In this document: in pieces, positions 41,987 to 48,950 of the stretch
Position numbering within the stretch: position 1 is the stretch's first letter
Layout: the number at the start of each line of letters is the position of its first letter
NCBI RefSeq assembly: GCF_900109645.1
Contig: NZ_FOBG01000001.1
Span: 3,144,262 to 3,208,261 of the forward strand
Direction: 5' to 3'
DNA: 64,000 bases
Origin: Duganella sp. CF402
Lineage (GTDB): Bacteria; Pseudomonadota; Gammaproteobacteria; Burkholderiales; Burkholderiaceae_D
Position numbers and translations under genes: made by a program
The notes under the pieces: model-generated
Seen by the model: the letters and a program-made list of their open reading frames with translations, nothing else
Told to the model about the DNA's origin: nothing
Database searches by the model: none

Positions 41987-43690
41987 ATGCGGGGGGACAG
42001 CGCCTTGATTGCAGAGCGTACCAACACCAGTGCGGCCCGTCAGGGCGGCGACGCCGCCGGCGCCTCGATGGTGTTTGTCATGCGTCTGGTGCTGGCCCTG
42101 ACCGCGATCCTGACCCTGTTTGTCGCCCCCGGCGACCTCGGCAACCGGCACGGCCAGCTCAGCGTGCTCAACGCCATCATCTTCGGCGGCTACCTGCTGC
42201 ACAGCCTGACCCTGCTGCTGGCGGCGCGGCGCCACCGCAATCCCTTCTGGCACGGCAAGGCGGTCTACTGGATCGACCTCGGCTGGTATGCGCTGATGGT
42301 GTACTGCACCGGCGGCGGCAACAGCTTCTTCTTCCCGTTCTTCTTCTTTGTGATCCTGACCGCCTCGTTCCAGTGGGGCTTCGACGAGGGCGCGCGCATC
42401 ACGCTGGGCGCCACCGTGGCGCTGACGCTGGCCACCTGGCTGGCCAACAGCAGCATCAACCACGGCCACCTGCTGCTGCGCACCGCCTTCGTGCTGGCGC
42501 TTGGCTACATGATCGCCTACTGGGGCGGCATGGGGGTGGCGCAGCGGCGCCGCCTGCGCCTGCTGCGCGATGTGAGCCAGCTGTCCAATCCGCGCTTCGG
42601 GGTCGAGCAAAGCATCGCCACCATGCTGCAGCAAACGCGCGACTTTTACCATGCTAGCAATTGCCTGCTGCTGATGCGCGACGGCAGCGACGAGCTGTGG
42701 CAGCTGCATTCGTCGGGCGCGCCGGGCGGCCGCGCTTCGCTGTCGCGCCTGCCCGAGGGGGCGGCCGCGCCGCTGCTGGTGTTTGCGCCGCAGGCGCTGG
42801 TGCAGTATGCGGCGGCGCTGCATGCGCGCCTGCCCGGCACGCGCGAGTCGCGCATCCGCACGCCGGACGACACGCGCTGGCGGCTGCTGCCGCCGGACAC
42901 GGTGGAACAGCTGATCGACTTGCTCGATGCCAGTTCCTTCGTCAGCGCGCCGCTGCCGCTGCGCAAGGGCGAGGGACGGATTTATGTGGTCTCGCAAACG
43001 CACCGCTTCAACCGCGCCGATGCGGTGTTTTTGCAACAGCTGGCGGCGCAGGTGTTCCCGGTGATCGAGAACATCGTACTGCTGGACCGGCTGGCCTCGG
43101 ACGCCGCCTTCCGCGAGCGGCAGAAGATTGCGCGCGACCTGCACGACACCACCATCCAGCCCTACATCGGCTTGCGGCACGGGATCGCGGCGGTGCGGCA
43201 ATCCTTGCAATCGGAACACCCGGTGGCGGCTGAACTTGATAAACTGCTGGACATGACCACCGAGGTCATCGGCGACATGCGCCAGTTCGCCCGCAATGTG
43301 CGGCAAGGGGCGGCGCAGACCGACGCTGAACTGATGGTGGCCTTGCGCCGGCAGGCGCAGCAGGTGCAGGAGTTCTACGATATCCAGATTACGATACAGG
43401 CGGAAGACGGCCTGACCATCAGCGACCGCCTCGCTGCTGAGGTGTTCCAGATCGTGAATGAAGGCATGCACAATATACGCAAACACACCCGTGCCCGCAC
43501 CGGTTCGATCAGCCTGAGCAACGCTGACGGCCAGCTGCGGATACACATCGAGAACGAAAATCCGGACGGTCCCACGGCCCCATTCCTGCCTGGATCGCTG
43601 GCCGAGCGCACTGCCGCGCTGGGCGGAACGATCGAGATCGACTGCGAGACGCCCGGCGTCACCGCAGTGCGCATCGCCATTCCGGTATAA
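41987..43690 (+). CDS. NarX/DegS-type membrane sensor histidine kinase
   Basis: 567 residues. Six or so hydrophobic segments in residues 28-175 form the membrane sensor (including FFFPFFFFVILTAS), then a GAF-like region (about 195-370), a HisKA_3 dimerisation domain with H386 (RQKIARDLHDTTIQP) and a HATPase_c domain (IVNEGMHNIRKHTRA, LAERTAALGG). ATG 41987 is used, but an in-frame TTG at 42005 with a better-spaced G-rich site is an alternative. The partner regulator follows after 17 bases. The pair lies between the two halves of the pilus locus, so it probably controls pilin expression. Confidence 0.88.
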   Translation: MRGDSALIAERTNTSAARQGGDAAGASMVFVMRLVLALTAILTLFVAPGDLGNRHGQLSVLNAIIFGGYLLHSLTLLLAARRHRNPFWHGKAVYWIDLGWYALMVYCTGGGNSFFFPFFFFVILTASFQWGFDEGARITLGATVALTLATWLANSSINHGHLLLRTAFVLALGYMIAYWGGMGVAQRRRLRLLRDVSQLSNPRFGVEQSIATMLQQTRDFYHASNCLLLMRDGSDELWQLHSSGAPGGRASLSRLPEGAAAPLLVFAPQALVQYAAALHARLPGTRESRIRTPDDTRWRLLPPDTVEQLIDLLDASSFVSAPLPLRKGEGRIYVVSQTHRFNRADAVFLQQLAAQVFPVIENIVLLDRLASDAAFRERQKIARDLHDTTIQPYIGLRHGIAAVRQSLQSEHPVAAELDKLLDMTTEVIGDMRQFARNVRQGAAQTDAELMVALRRQAQQVQEFYDIQITIQAEDGLTISDRLAAEVFQIVNEGMHNIRKHTRARTGSISLSNADGQLRIHIENENPDGPTAPFLPGSLAERTAALGGTIEIDCETPGVTAVRIAIPV

Positions 43691-43707
43691 CTGACCGAGA
43701 CAAAACC

Positions 43708-44367
43708 ATGATACGCATCATGCTGGTGGACGACCACAAGACCATGCTGTGGGGCCTGGAAAAACTGATCGAAGGCGGCGGCAGCGATTTGCAGCTGGTC
43801 GGCACCGCCAACAACAATGACACGGCTTTGCAGCAGGCCAGCGTGCTGAAGCCCGATGTGATTGTGCTCGACCTTGATCTGGAGGGGCGCAGCTCGATCG
43901 AGATCTTGCCGCAGCTGCTGCGGGAGAACGAGGGCGTGCGCGTGATGATCTTGTCGGGCAACCGCGACCAGGGCTTGCTGACGCAGGCGGTCAAGCTGGG
44001 CGCGCGCGGCGTGGTCAGCAAGGAGGCGCCGGCCGAGGTGGTGCTGAATGGAATCCGCAGCGTGCACCGGGGCGAGACCTGTCTCGATCCGACCTTGATG
44101 AATGCCTTGCTGGGCCAGCTGTCGACGCCGGCCAAGGCCGATCCGGAAGCGGCGCGCATCGCCTCGCTGACGCCGAAGGAACGCAAGATCGTGGCGGTGG
44201 TAGTGGAAGGCAATGGCGCGCCCAACAAGGAGCTGGCGTCGCGCCTGTTCATCGCCGAGCCGACCCTGCGCAACAACCTCACCACCATCTACCAGAAGCT
44301 GGGCGTGGCCAACCGGCTGGAACTCTACGTCTACGCCACCAAGCACGGCATGACCAGCGCCGCCTGA
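43708..44367 (+). CDS. NarL/LuxR-family response regulator
   Basis: 219 residues: a receiver domain (IMLVDDHKTMLWG, phospho-acceptor D55 in VIVLDLDLEG) and a C-terminal LuxR helix-turn-helix (LTPKERKIVAVVVEGNGAPN, ELASRLFIAEPTLRNNLTTI). The second half of the switch looks normal, but the T/S residue is in ILSGNR and the lysine in VVSKEAPAE. It forms a pair with the upstream kinase. Three identical paired palindromes lie just downstream of it in front of the pilin genes, and are candidate binding sites. Confidence 0.9.
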   Translation: MIRIMLVDDHKTMLWGLEKLIEGGGSDLQLVGTANNNDTALQQASVLKPDVIVLDLDLEGRSSIEILPQLLRENEGVRVMILSGNRDQGLLTQAVKLGARGVVSKEAPAEVVLNGIRSVHRGETCLDPTLMNALLGQLSTPAKADPEAARIASLTPKERKIVAVVVEGNGAPNKELASRLFIAEPTLRNNLTTIYQKLGVANRLELYVYATKHGMTSAA

Positions 44368-44394
44368 GCAAATTCCTCATCGCGTGAGAATTGG

Positions 44395-44458
44395 TGACAA
44401 ATGTCATGGCACATCGTGACGTTTGTCCGCTGTGCCGTGACATCGGCCTGCCTAGAAT
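44395..44458 (+). promoter_or_regulatory. Pilin promoter 1: paired palindrome plus -10
   Basis: TGACAAATGTCA (44395-44406), 10 bases, TGACGTTTGTC (44417-44427), 25 bases, then TAGAAT (44453-44458) as the -10. There is no good -35, so activation by a bound regulator is likely. The same spacing recurs in copies 2 and 3. Confidence 0.7.
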
Positions 44459-44487
44459 GTCTTACATGGGCAGCACAGATACACCAC

Positions 44488-44510
44488 CTAAAACCCGGAC
44501 CCCGTTTTAG
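44488..44510 (+). repeat. 23-bp leader hairpin, copy 1
   Basis: CTAAAAC (7-bp arm) pairs with GTTTTAG around a 9-base C-rich loop. Near-identical copies lie at 45181-45203 and 45756-45778, each 44-48 bases before a pilin ATG, so it is probably part of the mRNA leader. Confidence 0.7.
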
Positions 44511-44558
44511 TCAGCGCCGCCAACGACATACCAACCCCACACTGAAACGAGGTCCATC

Positions 44559-44726
44559 ATGAACGCAGTCAAAAACTTCATCAACGACGAAGCCGGCATC
44601 ACCGCCATCGAATACGCCCTGATGGCCGCCGCCATCGCCGCCGCCATCACCGCCGGCCTGGCCATCCTCGGTCCGAAGCTCACCGCCTCGCTGACCTATA
44701 TCTCCGGCTTGATCAAATCCTCCTGA
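44559..44726 (+). CDS. flp: Flp-type prepilin 1
   Basis: 55 residues: MNAVKNFINDEAG followed by the mature part ITAIEYALMAAAIAAAITAG and a tail ending YISGLIKSS. The cleavage site lies after the glycine before ITAIEY; the EY pair and glutamate are the Flp signature. The subunit polymerises into the Tad/Flp pilus after processing by the prepilin peptidase at 46098. AACGAGG just before the ATG is the ribosome site and is shared by the other two large pilins. It has its own promoter (44395) and its own terminator (44755), so it is monocistronic. Confidence 0.93.
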   Translation: MNAVKNFINDEAGITAIEYALMAAAIAAAITAGLAILGPKLTASLTYISGLIKSS

Positions 44727-44754
44727 TCGCCGCAACAGCGTCGCCCCCTATTTC

Positions 44755-44783
44755 AAAATCCGGCCCCGCGCCGGATTTTTTTC
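44755..44783 (+). terminator. Intrinsic terminator of prepilin 1
   Basis: 10-bp stem AAAATCCGGC/GCCGGATTTT (44755-44764 with 44770-44779), 5-base loop, T-run. It closes the first pilin cassette. Confidence 0.88.
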
Positions 44784-45098
44784 GTCTCAATCAAAAGCCA
44801 CGTCTTCAAGGCGAAAGTGGTATTTGCGGCGCTCGGGCAAGTCCCGGCCCTCTCTGGGTACACCATCGCGCGGCCGCGCGGGGGTCGTTGTTTTTGCGGT
44901 TCTTGTTTTGGCAGCTCTTTGCGCAAGATGCAGGCAGGCCTGAACTGCTTGTCTGCGCTGCCAATTACTTCGGATAAGTCTTGCGTGCCACCGCGTATTT
45001 GCAGTTGGGAAATGAGGCGGAGCAGGAGGCTGGTGTCTATCTGTAGGCTCATTGTGGATTTCGGGGAGCGCCCAAGACACTACCCCTGTGTATCCTCG
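44784..45098. other. 315-bp stretch with no supported gene
   Basis: Open frames of about 100 codons occur on the minus strand, but they run into the terminator or lack a ribosome site and show no recognisable domain. I see no repeat or RNA gene. The promoter of the second pilin begins at its right edge. Confidence 0.6.
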
Positions 45099-45162
45099 TG
45101 ACAAATGTCATCGCAGATCGTGACGTTTGTCGGATGTGCCGTGTGGAAAGGGTGCGTAGAAT
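45099..45162 (+). promoter_or_regulatory. Pilin promoter 2: paired palindrome plus -10
   Basis: TGACAAATGTCA (45099-45110), 10 bases, TGACGTTTGTC (45121-45131), 25 bases, TAGAAT (45157-45162). The geometry is identical to copy 1. Confidence 0.7.
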
Positions 45163-45180
45163 GGTCTTCATCGGCAGTAC

Positions 45181-45203
45181 CTAAAACCCGAACCCCGTTT
45201 TAG
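45181..45203 (+). repeat. 23-bp leader hairpin, copy 2
   Basis: Same CTAAAAC/GTTTTAG stem; the loop differs from copy 1 by one base. 44 bases before the prepilin 2 ATG. Confidence 0.7.
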
Positions 45204-45247
45204 TTGAAGCTCTCCCCCTTAACGCATTCAACTTAACGAGGTTTATC

Positions 45248-45415
45248 ATGCAAGCTATCAAACAGTTCATCACCGACGAAGACGGCATCACCGCTATCGA
45301 ATACGCCCTGATGGCCGCCGCCATCGCCGCCGCCATCACCGCCGGCCTGGCCATCCTCGGCCCCAAGATCACCGCCTCGCTGACTTACATCTCGGGCCTG
45401 ATCAAGTCTTCCTGA
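45248..45415 (+). CDS. flp: Flp-type prepilin 2
   Basis: 55 residues, MQAIKQFITDEDG then ITAIEYALMAAAIAAAITAG; the mature part differs from prepilin 1 at only one residue (I for L after GPK). Differences are concentrated in the leader. Ribosome site AACGAGG. Its own promoter (45099), hairpin leader and terminator (45455) make it a second copy of the same cassette, most simply by duplication. Confidence 0.93.
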   Translation: MQAIKQFITDEDGITAIEYALMAAAIAAAITAGLAILGPKITASLTYISGLIKSS

Positions 45416-45454
45416 TTCACAGTCTCCTCGTTGTAGCTCCCTTAGTAGTCTTGT

Positions 45455-45482
45455 TCCGGGACCGGTGTCCCGGATTTTTTTT
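45455..45482 (+). terminator. Intrinsic terminator of prepilin 2
   Basis: 8-bp perfect stem TCCGGGAC/GTCCCGGA (45455-45462 with 45467-45474), 4-base loop, run of eight T. Confidence 0.88.
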
Positions 45483-45498
45483 GCCTGCGAAAAAGCCA

Positions 45499-45562
45499 TG
45501 ACAAATGTCACGCCAGATCAGGACGTTTGTCGGATGTAAAAACGATGCCAATTCCTTAAACT
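45499..45562 (+). promoter_or_regulatory. Pilin promoter 3: paired palindrome plus -10
   Basis: TGACAAATGTCA (45499-45510), 10 bases, GGACGTTTGTC (45521-45531), 25 bases, TAAACT (45557-45562). One base of the second half-site differs from copies 1 and 2 and the -10 is weaker. Confidence 0.62.
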
Positions 45563-45600
45563 GATAGCTTGAAAATCAACGTCTTTCGCCAGGAGTAACA

Positions 45601-45747
45601 ATGCGTATCGCCCTCATCCCCCGCCGGCTCGCCCGCTTCGTCCGCAACGACGACGGCGCCACGCTGCTGGAGTACGCATTGATTGCCGCGCTGGCCTCGG
45701 TCATCGTCATCATCGCCGTGCTGGCGGTGCTGGGCTCGAAGACCTGA
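45601..45747 (+). CDS. Divergent Flp-type prepilin 3
   Basis: 48 residues: MRIALIPRRLARFVRNDDG then ATLLEYALIAALASVIVIIA and ending LGSKT. The EY pair and glycine cleavage site are kept, but the leader is longer and the sequence is unlike the three other pilins, so it may be a minor pilin. It lies between promoter 3 and the hairpin of prepilin 4, so both are probably transcribed together. Ribosome site AGGAG 8-9 bases before the ATG. Confidence 0.85.
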   Translation: MRIALIPRRLARFVRNDDGATLLEYALIAALASVIVIIAVLAVLGSKT

Positions 45748-45755
45748 ACCGAAAT

Positions 45756-45778
45756 CTAAAACCCCGACCCCGTTTTAG
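45756..45778 (+). repeat. 23-bp leader hairpin, copy 3
   Basis: Same CTAAAAC/GTTTTAG stem. It starts 8 bases after the prepilin 3 stop and 48 bases before the prepilin 4 ATG. Here it is internal to a transcript, so it may also be a processing site. Confidence 0.7.
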
Positions 45779-45826
45779 TTGAAGCTGCAAAACGCAACTT
45801 GTCCATCAACCTGAACGAGGCTCACC

Positions 45827-45994
45827 ATGAACGCAATCCAGAACTTTCTGCGCGACGAAGATGGCATCACCGCCATCGAATACGCCCTGATCGCTGCCGC
45901 CATTGCCGCTGCCGTCACCGCCGGCGTCGTCATCCTCGGACCGAAGCTGACCGACTCGCTGACCTACATCTCCGGCCTGCTCAAGTCCTCCTGA
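45827..45994 (+). CDS. flp: Flp-type prepilin 4
   Basis: 55 residues, MNAIQNFLRDEDG then ITAIEYALIAAAIAAAVTAG and ending YISGLLKSS. It is clearly a paralogue of prepilins 1 and 2 but with about eight substitutions in the mature part, so it is the most diverged of the three. Ribosome site AACGAGG. A terminator follows at 46021. Which of the pilins is the major subunit cannot be told. Confidence 0.93.
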   Translation: MNAIQNFLRDEDGITAIEYALIAAAIAAAVTAGVVILGPKLTDSLTYISGLLKSS

Positions 45995-46020
45995 TGAAGC
46001 GCCGCCACAGCGGCGAAAAT

Positions 46021-46056
46021 ATTTCCGGAACGGTACACGCCGTTCCGGAAATTTTC
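46021..46056 (+). terminator. Intrinsic terminator after prepilin 4
   Basis: 13-bp perfect stem ATTTCCGGAACGG/CCGTTCCGGAAAT (46021-46033 with 46040-46052), 6-base loop, TTTCT tail. It separates pilins from the assembly genes, so the latter need read-through or a weak promoter; a TATACAC sequence lies just after it. Confidence 0.88.
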
Positions 46057-46097
46057 TATACACTAGGCTTGTCTGTTTCCTTTCCATAAGGCGACCC

Positions 46098-46673
46098 ATG
46101 ACCTTGCTGCCCCTGATCATCCTGTGTGCCTTGCTGGCACTGGCTGTCTGGAACGATTTGCGTACACGCCGCATTCCCAATGCGCTGGTGTTCGGCGGCG
46201 CGGTGCTGGGCCTGCTCTTCAACTCGGCGTTGCCGCCCGGCGACGGTCTTTTCATACAAGTCTTTGGCGGCATCGGTTTTCTGAGCGCACTCGGCGGCCT
46301 CGCGCTTGGCCTGTGCCTGCTGCTGCCGATGTACGCCATGCGCGCGCTGGGCGCCGGCGACGTCAAGCTGATGGCCATGATCGGCGCCTTCGTCGGTCCC
46401 GGCGCCGTGGCTGGCATCACGCTACTGACCTTGCTGGCCGGCGGCGTGCTGGCATTGGCCGTGGCCGGCTTCAACGGCCGCCTCAAGGTGATGCTGTTCA
46501 ACACCTGGCACATGATCAAGTACAGCATGCTGCGCTCGCTCGCGGGCGAAGTGCCGAAGATGGATGCGCCGGCCGCCGCCAGCGGCCGCCTGCCCTACGC
46601 GGTGGCGATCGCCGCCGGCGCCGCGCCCTACCTGATCGTCGGCGCCAGCACGGGCCGCAGCCTGTTTTCGTGA
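46098..46673 (+). CDS. cpaA: A24-family prepilin peptidase (TadV/CpaA)
   Basis: 191 residues with about five hydrophobic helices. NDLRTRRIPNALVFGGAV carries the first active-site aspartate after WNDL, and GAGDVKLMAMIGAFVGP the second (GxGD). This is the small A24 type without the methylation domain, as in Tad systems. It cleaves the Flp leader peptides after glycine. It begins the rightward assembly run, 103 bases after the last pilin. Confidence 0.92.
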   Translation: MTLLPLIILCALLALAVWNDLRTRRIPNALVFGGAVLGLLFNSALPPGDGLFIQVFGGIGFLSALGGLALGLCLLLPMYAMRALGAGDVKLMAMIGAFVGPGAVAGITLLTLLAGGVLALAVAGFNGRLKVMLFNTWHMIKYSMLRSLAGEVPKMDAPAAASGRLPYAVAIAAGAAPYLIVGASTGRSLFS

Positions 46674-46681
46674 AGGATGCC

Positions 46682-48073
46682 ATGACCTTCCAGCAGACGA
46701 CCGAAGCCCCCGCCGATGCGCGCGCCCCGCGCACCACGGAAGAAACGGGATTGCCGTTTCTGTTCCTGGTCGAGCTGTTGTCCAAGGTCTTGTTCCAGCG
46801 CGGACAAGTCCGCCTGCCTGAACTGGCTAGCCATCTGAAACTCAGCGTCAGCGTGATCACGCCGCTGGTCACCCATCTGCGCAACGAGAAGCTGTGCGAA
46901 GTCACGCGCAGCGGCGGCAGCGGCACCGACGCCGACCTCACCTATCACCTGACCGAGGCCGGCATGCAGCGCGCCATCGCCTGCCTCAACCGCAACTCCT
47001 ACGCCGGACCGGCGCCGGTCACGCTGGCCGCCTACGTGGCGCAGATGGAATCGCAAAGCGTGCGCCACCTGCACGTCACCCGCGAAGATGTGCACGCCAC
47101 TTTCCACGACGTGGTGGCCAGTCCCTTCGTGCTGGACCAGATGGGCGCGGCCATGAATTCGGGCCGGGCGATTTTCATCTATGGCCTGGCCGGCAGCGGC
47201 AAGACCTTTTTGGCCGAGCGCCTGTGCGGCCTGCTGCACGGCGCCATCGCCGTCCCCTACGCCATCATGATCGACGGCGAGGTGGTGCCGTTCTTCGACC
47301 CGGTACAGCATCGCCCGATCGACAACACGCCGCCCTCCGACGAAGCGGGCGAGCTGCTGCGCCCACTCGATCCGCGCTGGGTGCGCGGCGTGCAGCGCCC
47401 GACCGCGCTGACCGGCGGCGAACTGACGCTGGAAATGCTGGACCTGCGCTTCGATCCCAACACCCGCTTGTATCAAGCGCCTCCTCATTTGAAAGCCAAC
47501 AACGGCATCTTCATCATCGACGACCTCGGCCGCCAGCGCTGTTCGCCGCTGGAACTGATGAACCGCTGGATCGTGCCGATGGACCGTGGCGTCGATTATC
47601 TTTCGCTGCACACCGGACTGGTTTTCCAGGTCCCTTTCGATGTGGTCGTGGTATTCTCGTCGAACTTCCTGCCCGAGCGCTTATCCGATGGCGCCTTCCT
47701 GCGCCGGCTGGGATACAAAATAGAAGTACCGCCGCAAACGCCCGCCGAATATGAGCTGCTGTTCCGCCAGGCCTGCGCGCAGTACGGTATCGCATTCGAC
47801 GCCGCAGCCTACGACTATTTGCTGAGCGCCCTGCATGCCAAAGACGAGACACCGCTGCTGGCCTGCTACCCGCGCGACCTGATCCGCCAGGTGCGCGACC
47901 TGGCCCGCTACGAAAGCACGCCGCCCACCTTGACCCAGCGCTCGCTGGACTGGGCATGGCACAACTACTTTGCCGGCGCCGGCGCAAGACGCGTGGCCGC
48001 CGAACAGCAGAAAAAGGAACGCGAACGCCGCGACGCTCAACTCAATCCGCTTAATCAAGGACGGCAAGCATGA
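46682..48073 (+). CDS. Winged-helix AAA-type ATPase of the tad locus
   Basis: 463 residues. Residues about 20-110 resemble a winged helix (LPELASHLKLSVSVITPLVT, DLTYHLTEAGMQRA). The ATPase core has Walker A GLAGSGKT (168-175) and Walker B IFIIDDLG (D280/D281), then an arginine-rich region (RFDPNTRLYQAPPHLKANNG) and an AAA lid (QTPAEYELLFRQACA...). The C-terminus is charged. The family is found in tad loci of Burkholderiales as an uncharacterised ATPase with chaperone-like annotation, distinct from CpaF. It overlaps cpaB by 4 bases, so it is coupled to the pilus genes. The role is unknown; regulation or a switch ATPase are both possible. Confidence 0.75.
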   Translation: MTFQQTTEAPADARAPRTTEETGLPFLFLVELLSKVLFQRGQVRLPELASHLKLSVSVITPLVTHLRNEKLCEVTRSGGSGTDADLTYHLTEAGMQRAIACLNRNSYAGPAPVTLAAYVAQMESQSVRHLHVTREDVHATFHDVVASPFVLDQMGAAMNSGRAIFIYGLAGSGKTFLAERLCGLLHGAIAVPYAIMIDGEVVPFFDPVQHRPIDNTPPSDEAGELLRPLDPRWVRGVQRPTALTGGELTLEMLDLRFDPNTRLYQAPPHLKANNGIFIIDDLGRQRCSPLELMNRWIVPMDRGVDYLSLHTGLVFQVPFDVVVVFSSNFLPERLSDGAFLRRLGYKIEVPPQTPAEYELLFRQACAQYGIAFDAAAYDYLLSALHAKDETPLLACYPRDLIRQVRDLARYESTPPTLTQRSLDWAWHNYFAGAGARRVAAEQQKKERERRDAQLNPLNQGRQA

Positions 48074-48942
48074 GAAATACCCGTGCGCTGACAATGATCG
48101 GGGTGGCGCTGTTTCTGGCGCTGGCGGCGGTGGTGGTGGCCGCGCAGTGGATCGCCGGGCAGTCGGCCAGCAACAGCAACCGGGTGGCGGTGGCGCTGCT
48201 CGACATCAGCATGGGCGCGCGCATCACGCCGGAACTGGTGCACATGGTGGACTGGCCGGCCAGCTCGGTGCCGCCGGGCGCGATGACCGATCCCAAGGCG
48301 CTCGAAGGCCGCATCACCCGTTCCAACATCCAGCGCGGCGAGCCGGTCACGGAAGGCAAGCTGGCGCCGGCCGGCACCTCGGGCGGCTTGTCGGCGGTGG
48401 TGGCCGAGGGCAAGCGCGCGATGACGGTGCGCGTCAATGATGTGGTGGGCGTGGCCGGCTTTGCGCTGCCTGGCAATTACGTCGATATCCTGGTCAACAC
48501 GCAGAGCGACAGCGGCGGCGACCAGTCGGTGCGCGAGCAGGCGATTTCCAAGATCGTGCTGGAACGGATACTGGTGCTGGCGATTGCGCAGGAATCGAAT
48601 CGCGACGATACCAAGCCGAAAGTGGTCAATGCAGTGACCCTGGAGCTGACGCCGGAGCAGGTGGAAAAGCTGGACCTGGCGCGCAGTGTCGGCACGCTGT
48701 CGCTGGTGCTGCGCAACCAGATCGATCCGAAGTCGGCCAACACCGGGGGCGCCACCAAGAGCAGCTTGCTCGATGGCGTGCCGGTGTCGGTGGGGCAGCC
48801 GGTGCCGGGCACGCGCCATGAACCGGCCTCGCCGGCGCCGGTGGCTGCTGCTGCGCCGGCGCCGCGTCCTGCACCGCCGCCGCGCGTGGCCGACAAAGTG
48901 GAAGTCATCAAAGGGCTGGAGCGTAGTTCACAACAATTCTAA
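48070..48942 (+). CDS. cpaB: Flp pilus assembly protein CpaB/RcpC
   Basis: 290 residues. One N-terminal membrane anchor (MIGVALFLALAAVVVAAQWI), then an SAF domain (VALLDISMGARITPELVHMV, PKALEGRITRSNIQRGEPV) and the RcpC/CpaB domain (VGVAGFALPGNYVDILVNTQ). The C-terminus is proline/alanine-rich (about 255-272). It is a periplasmic/inner-membrane component thought to link the secretin to the platform. It overlaps the upstream ATPase gene by 4 bases and precedes the secretin. Confidence 0.92.
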   Translation: MRNTRALTMIGVALFLALAAVVVAAQWIAGQSASNSNRVAVALLDISMGARITPELVHMVDWPASSVPPGAMTDPKALEGRITRSNIQRGEPVTEGKLAPAGTSGGLSAVVAEGKRAMTVRVNDVVGVAGFALPGNYVDILVNTQSDSGGDQSVREQAISKIVLERILVLAIAQESNRDDTKPKVVNAVTLELTPEQVEKLDLARSVGTLSLVLRNQIDPKSANTGGATKSSLLDGVPVSVGQPVPGTRHEPASPAPVAAAAPAPRPAPPPRVADKVEVIKGLERSSQQF

Positions 48943-48950
48943 GCATAGTG

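Noticed and set aside
44395-44458. Sigma-54 type promoter reading of the TGGCAC sequence inside the first pilin promoter
   Set aside because: The matching GC element at the right spacing is missing, and the box is not kept in copies 2 and 3.
44753-45104. Two overlapping minus-strand frames of about 100 codons between prepilins 1 and 2
   Set aside because: One reads through the prepilin 1 terminator and both lack ribosome sites and recognisable domains.
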